Shown piece after piece: positions 1 through 7,813 of a stretch of DNA of 64,000 bases (position 1 is the first letter of the stretch; every line of letters begins with the position of its first letter). Source of the stretch: Gemmatimonadaceae bacterium (GTDB taxonomy: Bacteria; Gemmatimonadota; Gemmatimonadetes; Gemmatimonadales; Gemmatimonadaceae). A program made the translations under genes and the position numbers. The notes under the pieces are model-generated. The model ran no database searches and was not told the DNA's origin. It saw only the letters and a program-made list of their open reading frames with translations. The stretch covers positions 62,001 through 126,000 of the forward strand of contig JAICWO010000002.1 in NCBI GenBank assembly GCA_025934775.1, in the 5' to 3' direction.

Positions 1-95
1 CGGAGTGGAATTATCATCCCGAGAATAAGCGTTTTCTCGCGGTCGATAACACGCGATTCGCCGTGAACCTGGCGGTCTATGCGCTCACGGCGTAG
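1..95 (+). CDS. C-terminal end of a DUF4159-like protein (partial)
   Basis: An open frame enters from the left edge (first full codon at base 3) and stops at TAG 93-95. The last 30 residues end in FAVNLAVYALTA, which resembles the C-terminus of DUF4159 proteins; these usually close with a GVNIVVYALT-like helix. DUF4159 proteins commonly sit next to MoxR/DUF58/BatA-type genes, and the next gene fits that setting. The downstream gene starts 17 bases inside this one, so the two are probably translationally coupled. Only the tail is visible, so the family call is tentative. Confidence 0.5.
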   Translation, partial: EWNYHPENKRFLAVDNTRFAVNLAVYALTA

Positions 96-1350
96 TCGCC
101 TCGAGCTCGGCTGCCGGATCGCCGCGTTCGCGCTGATCGGGTGGTTGATCGGCACGAGCCTCTTTCCGCCGCGGCCGATTCGCACCGAGCGTGCGGCCGC
201 GGCGACGATCGCGCCGCGGCTCGCCGCGTGGACGCGCATGCCCCCCGCGAGCGAGCTCCACGTCGATCTCGACACCGTGCCCGATCCCTGGATCGTGGAC
301 TGGCTCGCCGCGCTCCGCGCGAGCGGCCACATCGTGCGATGGAGCGGCTCGCCGTCCCCGGCGGCGATCGTCGCCGAGCCGGTCGGCGATCCGCGGGCGC
401 ACGTTCGCGTGGGCGTCGCGTCCCCGAATGGCGCCTCGGTCGTGCTGTCGGATGACGCGGCGCTCATCGATACCATGCACGTCGCGTCGCTTGGCGCACT
501 GGAGAGCGTACCGCTCGTCGTCGGCGCGCTGCACGCGAGCGTTGGCGGACAGTCGCTCGAGATCGCACGGCCCGCCGCCGTGCGATCGCGCGCGGTGTTC
601 GTCGTCGGGCGCGCCAGCTGGGAAGGGAAGTACGTCGCGACGGCGCTCGAAGAGGACGGCTGGTCCGTCATCGCGCGATTCGCCGTCGCGCCTGGCGTCG
701 AGGTGACAGAGGGCGCGCCGATGCTCGACACGAGCCGCGTCGCGGCCGTGATCGCGCTCGATAGCACCGTGAGTCGGCTTGGCGGTGCGCTCGCCGGCTA
801 CGTGCGCGATGGCGGCGGGTTGATACTCGCCGGAACGGCGGCGAGCGCCGCGAACGTGCGCGCCGTTGCCCCGGGCGTGGTCGGCGGCCGCATCCGTCAT
901 ATCGTGCAGCCGGCGCAGTCGATCGCGCTCGGCGCGACCGGCTTCTATCCGGTGACGTCGCTCGCGGAGAATGCGGTACCGCTCGAGCGCCGCGATGGTG
1001 TCGTCGCGGTCGCCGTGCGCCGCATCGACGCGGGACGCGTGATGCAGGTGGGCTACGACGATACGTGGCGGTGGCGCATGGCCGGCGCCGAGGGCTCGGT
1101 GGACGCGCACCGCACGTGGTGGTCGCGCGTGGTGGACGCGGTCGCGTACGTTCCGGCGAGCCCCGATCGCGCGCAACGGGCGAGCGCCCGCGCCGCGCCC
1201 GTCGCGCGACTCGTCGAGCGGCTCGGCCCACCGGCGTCGGCGAGCCGCTCGAACACGTCGGGCGGCCCGGATCGCCGTATTCTACTAACGCTCATTATGA
1301 TTTGCTTGCTGCAGGAGTGGAGCTCGCGCCGCTTGCGGGGCCTGCGATGA
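79..1350 (+). CDS. BatA-cluster membrane protein with a GATase-like periplasmic domain
   Basis: A 423-residue protein with one N-terminal membrane segment (about residues 14-30) and one near the C-terminus (about 398-413, followed by RRLRGLR). The large region between them is probably outside the cytoplasm. Its middle contains AGYVRDGGGLILAGTAA, typical of the class I glutamine-amidotransferase-like fold found in BatA-domain proteins; no catalytic Cys triad is evident. The protein follows a DUF4159-like gene, as is common in MoxR/DUF58/BatA loci. It ends in an ATGA overlap with the deacetylase-like gene. The exact role is unknown; a part in envelope homeostasis is inferred only from the neighbourhood. 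Confidence 0.55.
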   Translation: MRSRRSRLELGCRIAAFALIGWLIGTSLFPPRPIRTERAAAATIAPRLAAWTRMPPASELHVDLDTVPDPWIVDWLAALRASGHIVRWSGSPSPAAIVAEPVGDPRAHVRVGVASPNGASVVLSDDAALIDTMHVASLGALESVPLVVGALHASVGGQSLEIARPAAVRSRAVFVVGRASWEGKYVATALEEDGWSVIARFAVAPGVEVTEGAPMLDTSRVAAVIALDSTVSRLGGALAGYVRDGGGLILAGTAASAANVRAVAPGVVGGRIRHIVQPAQSIALGATGFYPVTSLAENAVPLERRDGVVAVAVRRIDAGRVMQVGYDDTWRWRMAGAEGSVDAHRTWWSRVVDAVAYVPASPDRAQRASARAAPVARLVERLGPPASASRSNTSGGPDRRILLTLIMICLLQEWSSRRLRGLR

Positions 1351-2276
1351 CGGTCGCGCTCATCTCGAGCGCGGAGTGCGGCCGCCACGACACCGGCTGG
1401 GGGCACCCGGAGCACGTCGGCCGGCTGCGCGCCATTCCGTCCGCGCTGCGCCAGGACCCGGAGCTTCTCGCGCGTCTCGTCCACGTCGAGGCACGCCACG
1501 CCGAGGTCGACGAGCTCGCGCTGGCGCACGATCGCGGATATGTCGAGCGCGTGCGGTCGATGGCTGCCGCGGGCGGCGGCCGCCTCGATGCGGACACCGT
1601 GACGAGCGAGGGCTCGTGGGATGCGGCGACCGCCTCGGCGGGCGCAGTGCTCGACGCGATCGACTTCGCGCTCGGCGCCGGCCCGCGTCGGAGCTTTAGC
1701 GCGGTGCGGCCGCCGGGCCACCACGCGCTCCGCGATCGCGCCATGGGGTTCTGCCTCTTCGGCAACGTCGCGATTGGAGCGCATTACGCGCGTGCGCGAT
1801 ACGGCATCCAGCGTGTGCTCATCGTCGATTGGGACGTCCACCATGGGAACGGTACGCAGGCGCTCGTCGAAGAGGAGCCGGACATGCACTTCGTCTCGAT
1901 GCACCAGTGGCCGTGGTATCCGGGCACCGGCGCCGCGGAGGATCGTGGTGCGCATCACAACGTGTGGAACGTCCCGATGCGCGCCGCGCTCCCACCGGAG
2001 GTCTACGTCGACGCGTTCATGCGCGCCGTGGATCAGGCGTCGAACGCGTTCGCGCCGGAGCTCGTGCTCGTGTCGGCGGGTTTCGATTCGCTCCGCGGCG
2101 ACCCGCTCGGCGGTTTCACGCTCGAGTACGAGCACGTCGCGCAGCTCACGCGATTCATCGTGGAGCACGCGAACGCGTGGTGCGGCGGCCGCGTCGTCAG
2201 CGCACTGGAGGGCGGCTACGATCCGGCGCGGCTCGGCGAAGCGGTGCTCGCGCATCTGCGCGCGCTCGAGGACTGA
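1347..2276 (+). CDS. Histone deacetylase family protein (class II-type Zn amidohydrolase)
   Basis: A 309-residue protein of the arginase/deacetylase superfamily. The sequence shows HPE near residue 20, RPPGHHA at 121-127 (tandem His of the charge relay), DWDVHHGNG at 161-169 (metal-binding Asp and His), a later FDSLRGDPLGG Asp, and GGYDP near 290 with the catalytic-site Tyr region. Bacterial members deacetylate acetylpolyamines, acetylated lysines or small amides; the substrate cannot be read from the sequence. ATG 1347 overlaps the previous stop as ATGA, so it is probably translated from the same message. The longer upstream frame lacks family similarity and was not used as the start. The gene ends 5 bases before a convergent gene. 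Confidence 0.9.
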   Translation: MTVALISSAECGRHDTGWGHPEHVGRLRAIPSALRQDPELLARLVHVEARHAEVDELALAHDRGYVERVRSMAAAGGGRLDADTVTSEGSWDAATASAGAVLDAIDFALGAGPRRSFSAVRPPGHHALRDRAMGFCLFGNVAIGAHYARARYGIQRVLIVDWDVHHGNGTQALVEEEPDMHFVSMHQWPWYPGTGAAEDRGAHHNVWNVPMRAALPPEVYVDAFMRAVDQASNAFAPELVLVSAGFDSLRGDPLGGFTLEYEHVAQLTRFIVEHANAWCGGRVVSALEGGYDPARLGEAVLAHLRALED

Positions 2277-2281
2277 ACGCG

Positions 2282-3358
2282 TCAGCGGGGCGTGGGCGGC
2301 TCCTTCGAGAGGATGAGCGTGATTGGCGCGGTGTCGGCGGGCGAGATCGTCACGCTCAACTTCTTGGTTGCGTAGCCGGTTTTACGGACGGTGATGGAGG
2401 ACGCGCCCTCTGGCAGAAACGCGAGCGTCACCGTTCCGGTCGCCGTGGTGAGCGCGGTCGTTCCCGAGGAATCGTCGACGACCTGCGCCTCGGCGAGCGG
2501 CTCGCCGGACGCTTCGTCAAAGACTCCGAGGACGCGAAAGCGGTAGCTCGGCGACGAGGGCTTGGACGCCGTCGCGCGCCGCTTGGGCGTCCCGACGACG
2601 TACGTGCCGCGGCCCGGATCGTACGCCACGCCCGGCTTGAGCACGATGAACAGCGCGCTGCTCGCGTGCAGGCCCGGCATGGACGTGTCCATACAATCCT
2701 TATATTCCATTTCTTGAATGTGCTCGGGCTTGATGGTCCAGAGGATCGACCAGACGCTGTTGGGCGTTCCCGCGAGCCACGAGCCCCGGACGCGCGGCGC
2801 GTGGGCTTCGGCGAGCTCGTTGACTGGCGGGTCGACGATGCGCTTGCCGTTGATCCACACCTCCTTCACGCCGCACCCGGGCGCGCGGCCGGTGAGGATG
2901 TCGGGCTTCATCTTCGTCAACACGTCCATGCCGTTCATGATGAGCCGCGAGCTGTTCGCGATCTCGTCGGCATCGACGTAGTAGCTCTTCCGCTTCACAT
3001 CCTCGTGAGCGGTGACCGTCATGGCCTCGAGCGTCGGCGGGGCCGGCGTGAGCACGATGTCGACCCTGATCGTGTCGGCCTTGGGCGCGGCGACGTACCG
3101 ATCGGCACGCCGATAGCCGATCCGGCGCGCGGTGACGTCGTAGTCCTCCTCCGTGCGATCGATCGCGAGCACTCGCATCCCGTGCGCGTCGGTGACACCC
3201 CGTGCGAGGATGCGTGCAAGGTCGTGGCTCACGAGCACTTCCGCGCCTTCGACGGGCGCGCCCGCGGTATCGACGACGTGCACGCGCACCGACAGCCGTT
3301 GAGCGTTGGCCGTGACGGCGAGCAGACAGGCGAGAACAGCGGCGATGCTGGCGCGCAT
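2282..3358 (-). CDS. Secreted CarboxypepD_reg/plug-type protein without a barrel
   Basis: A 358-residue protein with a signal peptide (MRASIAAVLACLLAVTANAQ). It has a carboxypeptidase-regulatory-like beta domain (about residues 22-105), a TonB-plug-like middle, and a second regulatory-like domain at the C-terminus (about 265-350, starting FRVLGVFDEASGEPLAEA). The middle has paired Cys (ending GCGVKEVWINGK and EYKDCMDTS) and plug-like phrasing (ANSSRLIMNGMDVLTKM), but no 22-strand receptor barrel follows. Three more proteins with a similar plan lie at about 30, 31 and 37 kb. Probably periplasmic or outer-membrane associated; function unknown. It is convergent with the deacetylase-like gene. 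Confidence 0.6.
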   Translation of the reverse strand: MRASIAAVLACLLAVTANAQRLSVRVHVVDTAGAPVEGAEVLVSHDLARILARGVTDAHGMRVLAIDRTEEDYDVTARRIGYRRADRYVAAPKADTIRVDIVLTPAPPTLEAMTVTAHEDVKRKSYYVDADEIANSSRLIMNGMDVLTKMKPDILTGRAPGCGVKEVWINGKRIVDPPVNELAEAHAPRVRGSWLAGTPNSVWSILWTIKPEHIQEMEYKDCMDTSMPGLHASSALFIVLKPGVAYDPGRGTYVVGTPKRRATASKPSSPSYRFRVLGVFDEASGEPLAEAQVVDDSSGTTALTTATGTVTLAFLPEGASSITVRKTGYATKKLSVTISPADTAPITLILSKEPPTPR

Positions 3359-3397
3359 TCAGATCATATGAAAACGCAGGGCGAATGGCGCAAGGCT

Positions 3398-3973
3398 TGG
3401 GGCGCAAACAGCGAACAGCGCCGACTTCCAAACGGCGCTGACTTCCGAACGGCGCCGACTTCCGAAGAGCGCTGACTTCCAAACGGCGCTACGCTTCCAA
3501 ACAGCGCGGCCTTCGGCAGAGGCATAACGGCGCAAGGTGCGAACTGCGGGTAAGCGCGCAACGGCTGACGACGGGTAGATGCGCAACGGCTGACGGCGAG
3601 CAAGTGCGCGACGGCGCGGCGCGTGATCCCACGTCCCGATGATCGAATTGATTCTCGCATTCGCAGCGGAGTTTGCCTCGCCGGCCGGCCGTCGGCCGAG
3701 TCGCGCGGTCGGATCCTCGCGCCGTTTGGCGCGGTCAGCACGTGCGCCTTCGCCCGCCGTCAGCACTTTGCGCCGTTATGGGTCTGCCGAAGGCCGCGCT
3801 GTTTGGGAGTCCGCGCAGTTTGGAAGGCAGCGCAGTTTGGAAGGCAGCGCAGTTTGGAAGGCAGCGCAGTTTGGAAGGCAGCGCCGTTCGGAAGTCAGCG
3901 CCGTTCGGAAGTGAGCGCCGTTAGTTGTTTGCGGCGTTCGTTGTTTGCGCCGTTAGTTGTTTGCGCCGTTCGC
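3398..3973. repeat. Intergenic block of 17-bp repeats in two inverted arrays
   Basis: The 638-base gap 3359-3996 holds no convincing gene. About 3398-3545 contains contiguous 16-18-bp units of the type AACGGCGCTGACTTCC. About 3764-3973 contains the reverse-complement type, CAGCGCAGTTTGGAAGG, including several near-identical units in a row at about 3812-3879 that then decay to CAGCGCCGTTCGGAAGT and TGCGCCGTTAGTTGTT. The inner ends also match inversely: AACAGCGCGGCCTTCGGC near 3500 pairs with GCCGAAGGCCGCGCTGTT near 3786. The block is therefore a giant imperfect palindrome around a spacer of about 220 bases. Units abut without spacers, so it is not a CRISPR array. Confidence 0.8.
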
Positions 3974-3996
3974 CCCGCCCCCTCATTTTGCTTCCC

Positions 3997-4626
3997 ATGG
4001 CCTTACGCCTCTACGGCATTACGCCCGCCGACGCGCACCACACGGCGCCGGAGGGCACCGGGACGCTGCTCGCCATCGCGCTGGTCCCGTTTCGGGATCT
4101 CTCCGCGGTCGTCTCTGAACAGAATGCCTTCACGCTCGACGAACCCACGCCCGCCGATCTGGCGCGGCATCGGTCGATCGTCGACGCGTTGTTCAGGCGA
4201 ACGGCGGTGCTGCCGGCGCCGGTCGGTGTGCTCTTTCGCACGCCCGACGTCTTGAAGCGATGGATGGAGCTGCACTACGTGTCCCTGACCGGAGCGCTCG
4301 AATTCGTGGAAGACCGCGCCGTCGCGCGCGTGCACACCCGCCGCGCTGACGGCAAGCAGGACGACGTGGAGAGCGGATCCGATCTCGCCGCCGACGCCTC
4401 GGAGGTGTTTCGCGCGCTGCGCCGCAAGTCAGTCGCGTCGGTGCCGCTCCGCCTCGAGCACATGACCGGCGTCGTGCTCAGCGCCTCCTTCCTCGTCGAG
4501 CGCGATCTGTGGAAGGAGTTCGAGTCCGCCGTCGACGAGCAGCAGGACGCGCATCATCATCTGCACTTCGAGCTCACCGGGCCCTGGGCGCCGTACGACT
4601 TCGTGCGCATGCAGTTCGGGGGCTGA
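3997..4626 (+). CDS. GvpL/GvpF family gas vesicle-type protein
   Basis: A 209-residue protein. It opens MALRLYGITPADA, has FRDLSAVVSE near residue 35, a central block (HRSIVDALFRRTAVLPAPVG, LFRTPDVLKRW), and ends in FELTGPWAPYDFVRMQFG. The GPWAPYDF ending is the hallmark of the GvpL/GvpF family. These proteins normally act with the shell protein GvpA in gas vesicle assembly, but no gvpA, gvpN or other gvp gene is seen nearby. ATG 3997 was chosen because it starts at the family N-terminus; upstream codons fall in the repeat block. It is followed 5 bases later by a kinase gene. A second GvpL/F protein lies at 7008. Confidence 0.85.
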   Translation: MALRLYGITPADAHHTAPEGTGTLLAIALVPFRDLSAVVSEQNAFTLDEPTPADLARHRSIVDALFRRTAVLPAPVGVLFRTPDVLKRWMELHYVSLTGALEFVEDRAVARVHTRRADGKQDDVESGSDLAADASEVFRALRRKSVASVPLRLEHMTGVVLSASFLVERDLWKEFESAVDEQQDAHHHLHFELTGPWAPYDFVRMQFGG

Positions 4627-4631
4627 CGCGA

Positions 4632-5639
4632 GTGTTCTGTCCGAGCTGTGGCACCTGGAACCGCGCGGCGTCGCCCGCGTGCGCGCGCTGCGGCGAGGCG
4701 CTCCCCGAGCTCGAGCGGCCGCCGTTCGAGCGCCCCGATGAGGAGCTCTCGCGCCTGCGCCGCGCCACCGGCAATCGCTATCGCGTCGAGCGCCGGTTGG
4801 GCGGCGGCGGGATGGCCGACGTGTACGTCGCCGAGCAGTCGCAGCTCGCGCGGCGCGTGGTGATCAAGGTCCTGCACCCGCATCTCGCGCGCGATCCGGA
4901 AGTGGCCGAGCGATTCCGGCGCGAAGCCGAAGCGGCGGCCAAGCTGGTGCATCCGCACATCTGCCCGATCCTCGATTACGGCTCGACGGACGACGTGGTC
5001 TTCACCGTGATGCCGTTCCTCGAGGGCGGGTCGCTCGCCGATCTCATTCAGAAGCACCGCCACGCGGATCCCGTGCGCGCGGCATCGGTCGCCGCGCAGG
5101 TCGCCTGCGCGCTCGACTACGCGCATCGGCGCGGCGTCGTGCATCGCGACGTGAAGCCGGACAACGTCCTGTTCGACGAGGACGGCAACGCGGTCCTCAC
5201 CGACTTCGGCATCGCGACGGCGCGCTTCCACGGCCGGCTCACGGCCAGCGGCCGCGCGATGGGGACGCCCCACTACATGTCGCCCGAGCAGGCGATGGGC
5301 AAGCTCGTCGACGGCCGCAGCGATATTTATGCAATTGGTATTCTACTTTACGAATCGCTCGTCGGCTTCCCGCCGTTCGACGGCGCCGACGCGTTCTCCG
5401 TGAGCTACAAGCAGGTGCACGAAGCGGCCGTGCCGCCGGTCGAGGTGAGCTCGCGCGTGCCGTCCGCGCTCAGCGAGATCGTGATGCGCTGCCTCGCCAA
5501 GGCGCCGTCGGCGCGGTACGCCCACGGCTACGACCTCGCCGACGTCCTCATCGCCTTCCTCGCCGCATCGCCCAACGCCGCCACCGAGCATCGGGCCGCG
5601 TTCGTGGCCCGCCGCGGCAGCCTCTCGCCCAGTCCATGA
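4632..5639 (+). CDS. Zinc-ribbon Ser/Thr protein kinase, soluble
   Basis: A 335-residue protein starting at GTG 4632. An N-terminal zinc ribbon (Cys 3, 6, 17, 20) is followed by a complete Hanks-type kinase domain: GGGGMADVY loop, Lys79 in VVIKVL, HRDVKPDN 171-178, DFG 191-193, and GTPHYMSPEQ. There is no membrane segment or sensor domain after the kinase, so it is probably a minimal cytosolic kinase. GTG 4632 is preferred because the zinc ribbon begins directly there and it lies 5 bases after the GvpL/F stop. The gene ends in an ATGA overlap with the epimerase gene, giving an apparent three-gene operon. Targets unknown. Confidence 0.85.
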   Translation: MFCPSCGTWNRAASPACARCGEALPELERPPFERPDEELSRLRRATGNRYRVERRLGGGGMADVYVAEQSQLARRVVIKVLHPHLARDPEVAERFRREAEAAAKLVHPHICPILDYGSTDDVVFTVMPFLEGGSLADLIQKHRHADPVRAASVAAQVACALDYAHRRGVVHRDVKPDNVLFDEDGNAVLTDFGIATARFHGRLTASGRAMGTPHYMSPEQAMGKLVDGRSDIYAIGILLYESLVGFPPFDGADAFSVSYKQVHEAAVPPVEVSSRVPSALSEIVMRCLAKAPSARYAHGYDLADVLIAFLAASPNAATEHRAAFVARRGSLSPSP

Positions 5640-6658
5640 AGCTCCAGCACGACATCGCCGTCGTCCACACGACGCATCCCTTCGTCATCGCCCGCGGCGG
5701 CGCCACCGAACATCGCTTGCTCCGCGTCCGCGTCACCGACGGAGACGGCGTCGAAGGATGGGGCGAGGCCGCGCCGAATCGGTTCTACGGCGAGACCGCC
5801 GACACCGCGCTCGCCGCGCTCGATCGCCTGACGCCGATCGTCGAGGCGTGTGACGCGTGGATGCTCGACGATGTGGAAGCCGAGATGAACCGCGCGCTAC
5901 GCTTCAACGGCTCGGTGAAAGCCGCGATCAGCGCCGCGTTGCACGACCTCGCCGGCAAGCGGCTCGGCGTTCCGGTCTACAAGCTGTGGGGCCTCGATCC
6001 CGCCAAGGCGCCGCTCTCGAGCTTCACGATCGCGATCGCCGCGAGCGAGGACGAGCTGGTCGAGCGCGTATCGCAGGCGGCGTCGTATCCTGTGCTCAAG
6101 ATCAAGCTCGGGACCGATCACGACGCGGACATCATTCGCACGGTGCGTCGCGTCGCGCCGGAGAAGATCCTCCGCGTCGATGCGAACGCCGCGTGGAGCG
6201 CGAAGCAGGCGCTCGCGATGATCGGCGTGCTCGTCGAGTGCGGCGTCGAGTACGTGGAGCAACCGCTCCCGCCGCACGAGCTCGAGGGGCTTCGATTCGT
6301 GCGCGAGCGCTCGGCGCTTCCGGTGATCGCCGACGAGTCGTGCATCGTCGCCACCGACATCCCCAAGCTCGTCGGCGTCGCGGACGGGATCAACATCAAG
6401 CTCTCCAAGTGCGGCGGCCTCCGCGAAGCGTTGAAGATGATCGCCACCGCCCGCTCCCACGGCATGCTCGTCATGGCCGGCTGCATGATCGAGACGAGCC
6501 TCGGCATCACCGCCGCCGCGCACTTCGCGCCCTTGCTCGATTTCGCCGACTTCGATGGGGCGGCGCTCCTCGCGGACGATCCGTACGTTGGTGCGACGAT
6601 CGCCGGCGGAAAGATCGAGATTCCGAATTCGCCAGGCCTCGGCGTGCGCGCCAAGTAG
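5636..6658 (+). CDS. Dipeptide epimerase (enolase superfamily, L-Ala-D/L-Glu epimerase-like)
   Basis: A 340-residue enolase-superfamily enzyme of the muconate-lactonizing subgroup. Visible active-site elements are KIKLG (Lys155-x-Lys157), metal ligands Asp182 (VDAN), Glu208 (EQP) and Asp233 (ADES), and Lys258 in NIKLSK. This pattern is that of L-Ala-D/L-Glu epimerases, which isomerise murein-derived dipeptides during cell-wall recycling. Other dipeptide specificities are possible. MurQ and AnmK, also recycling enzymes, are encoded at 27.7-29.7 kb. ATG overlaps the kinase stop (ATGA), so translation is probably coupled. Confidence 0.88.
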   Translation: MKLQHDIAVVHTTHPFVIARGGATEHRLLRVRVTDGDGVEGWGEAAPNRFYGETADTALAALDRLTPIVEACDAWMLDDVEAEMNRALRFNGSVKAAISAALHDLAGKRLGVPVYKLWGLDPAKAPLSSFTIAIAASEDELVERVSQAASYPVLKIKLGTDHDADIIRTVRRVAPEKILRVDANAAWSAKQALAMIGVLVECGVEYVEQPLPPHELEGLRFVRERSALPVIADESCIVATDIPKLVGVADGINIKLSKCGGLREALKMIATARSHGMLVMAGCMIETSLGITAAAHFAPLLDFADFDGAALLADDPYVGATIAGGKIEIPNSPGLGVRAK

Positions 6659-7007
6659 AGTTTCCGCTATCGAGCGTGCTCGCCTGTGGGCACGGAACAC
6701 ACCGACTCAACGGATTCGCACGCGATATTTGTTCGGCTGCTCTTCATTTGTGATGAGCATTCGAACAATTGTCGAAGGTGTTTTCCGTCTCACCCCGTAA
6801 GCCTCGTGTTCCCCGTGCCCACTTGAACGAATCGTCCCGTCCTTGGAATCGACCTCGGCCCCCGGACCCCACTCCGAACCGAGCTCAGGCATTGATCTTG
6901 CAAATTGCCATGGTCGCCGAGCCCCGTGGTCTGGCGAACAGAGCGTTCCGAAGCGATTGTTCCTGCCCGCCGGCAATACGCCGGCCCCGCGATGGCACGA
7001 GGTGCCG
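6659..7007. other. Intergenic region of about 350 bases, probable promoter region
   Basis: No gene is supported here. The stretch is more AT-rich around 6725-6780 and contains an imperfect palindrome at 6760-6776 centred on CAATTG (TTCGAACAATTGTCGAA), a possible operator. A frame continuous with the next gene can be read back to 6843, but its residues do not resemble the GvpL/F family and it lacks a clear ribosome-binding site. No confident -35/-10 pair was found. Confidence 0.4.
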
Positions 7008-7805
7008 ATGCTCGAAATGTCCATGACCGAAGCGACTCCCCCGGCCGGAGTTGAAGGCGGCAAGTACGTCTACTGCATCGTCCGCAGCGATCGCCAGCGC
7101 GAGTTCGGCTCGATCGGCATCGGCGGCGGCCAGCGCGTCTTCACCGTGGCCTTCCAAGACCTGGCCGCCGTCGTCAGCGACACCCCGATCGTCATCTACG
7201 ACCCCACCCGCGAGAACGTCCTCGCGCACGAGTTCGTGAATGAGACGGTGATGAAGGAATTCACCGTCATCCCGATGTCGTTCGGCACGGTGTTTCGTTC
7301 GGAAGACGATGTCACGGAGCTCCTCCGCTCGACGTATCAAGCGTTCAGCGACGTGCTCGAGAAGATGCAGGACAAGATCGAGTTCGGCCTCAAGGTGCTC
7401 TGGGATCGCGACAAGGTCGTCGCCACCCTCGAGCGCGAGAACGACGAGATCAGCCGCCTGAAGGACGAGATCAGCCGCCACACGACGACGTCGACCTACT
7501 TCGCGCGCATGCAGCTCGGGCGCTTGGTCGACTCGACCATGGAAGAGCTGTCGAGTCGCTACGTGTCGGACATCCACGAAGCGCTGAAGGTCGTGGCCGT
7601 GGCGAGCCGCTCGAACAAGCCGATCGGCGACCGGATGATTCTGAACGCGGCGTTCCTCGTGGACCGCGCGCAGGAGCAGGCGTTCGACGATCGCGTGAAG
7701 GAGATGAGCCGGAAGTACGAGGACGTCCTCGCGTTCAAGTACTCGGGCCCGTGGCCGCCGTACAACTTCGTCAACATCAAGCTCAAGCTCGAGAAGGCCG
7801 ACTAG
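7008..7805 (+). CDS. GvpL/GvpF family protein, second copy
   Basis: A 265-residue protein. It has KYVYCIVRSDRQREFGSIGI near the N-terminus, FQDLAAVVSDTPI, the block FTVIPMSFGTVFRSEDDV, a coiled region (LERENDEISRLKDEISRH), and ends in FKYSGPWPPYNFVNIKLKLE. The GPWPPYNF ending is the GvpL/F signature. ATG 7008 is chosen because GAGGT lies at 6999-7003; ATG 7017 and 7023 are alternatives. No gas vesicle shell gene is present in the window. A histidine kinase gene follows 8 bases after the stop, so they probably share a message. The role outside a gas-vesicle cluster is unknown. Confidence 0.85.
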   Translation: MLEMSMTEATPPAGVEGGKYVYCIVRSDRQREFGSIGIGGGQRVFTVAFQDLAAVVSDTPIVIYDPTRENVLAHEFVNETVMKEFTVIPMSFGTVFRSEDDVTELLRSTYQAFSDVLEKMQDKIEFGLKVLWDRDKVVATLERENDEISRLKDEISRHTTTSTYFARMQLGRLVDSTMEELSSRYVSDIHEALKVVAVASRSNKPIGDRMILNAAFLVDRAQEQAFDDRVKEMSRKYEDVLAFKYSGPWPPYNFVNIKLKLEKAD

Positions 7806-7813
7806 ACCTCGAC

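Noticed and set aside
3764-3973. Regular repeats that could suggest a CRISPR array.
   Set aside because: The 16-17-bp units are contiguous without spacers and no cas gene is present.
6843-7007. A 55-residue N-terminal extension of the second GvpL/F protein.
   Set aside because: It does not resemble the family and no ribosome-binding site was seen; GAGGT before ATG 7008 fits better.
3997-7805. A gas vesicle gene cluster.
   Set aside because: Only two GvpL/F proteins are found; no shell or other accessory gvp gene is present, so the full function is not claimed.
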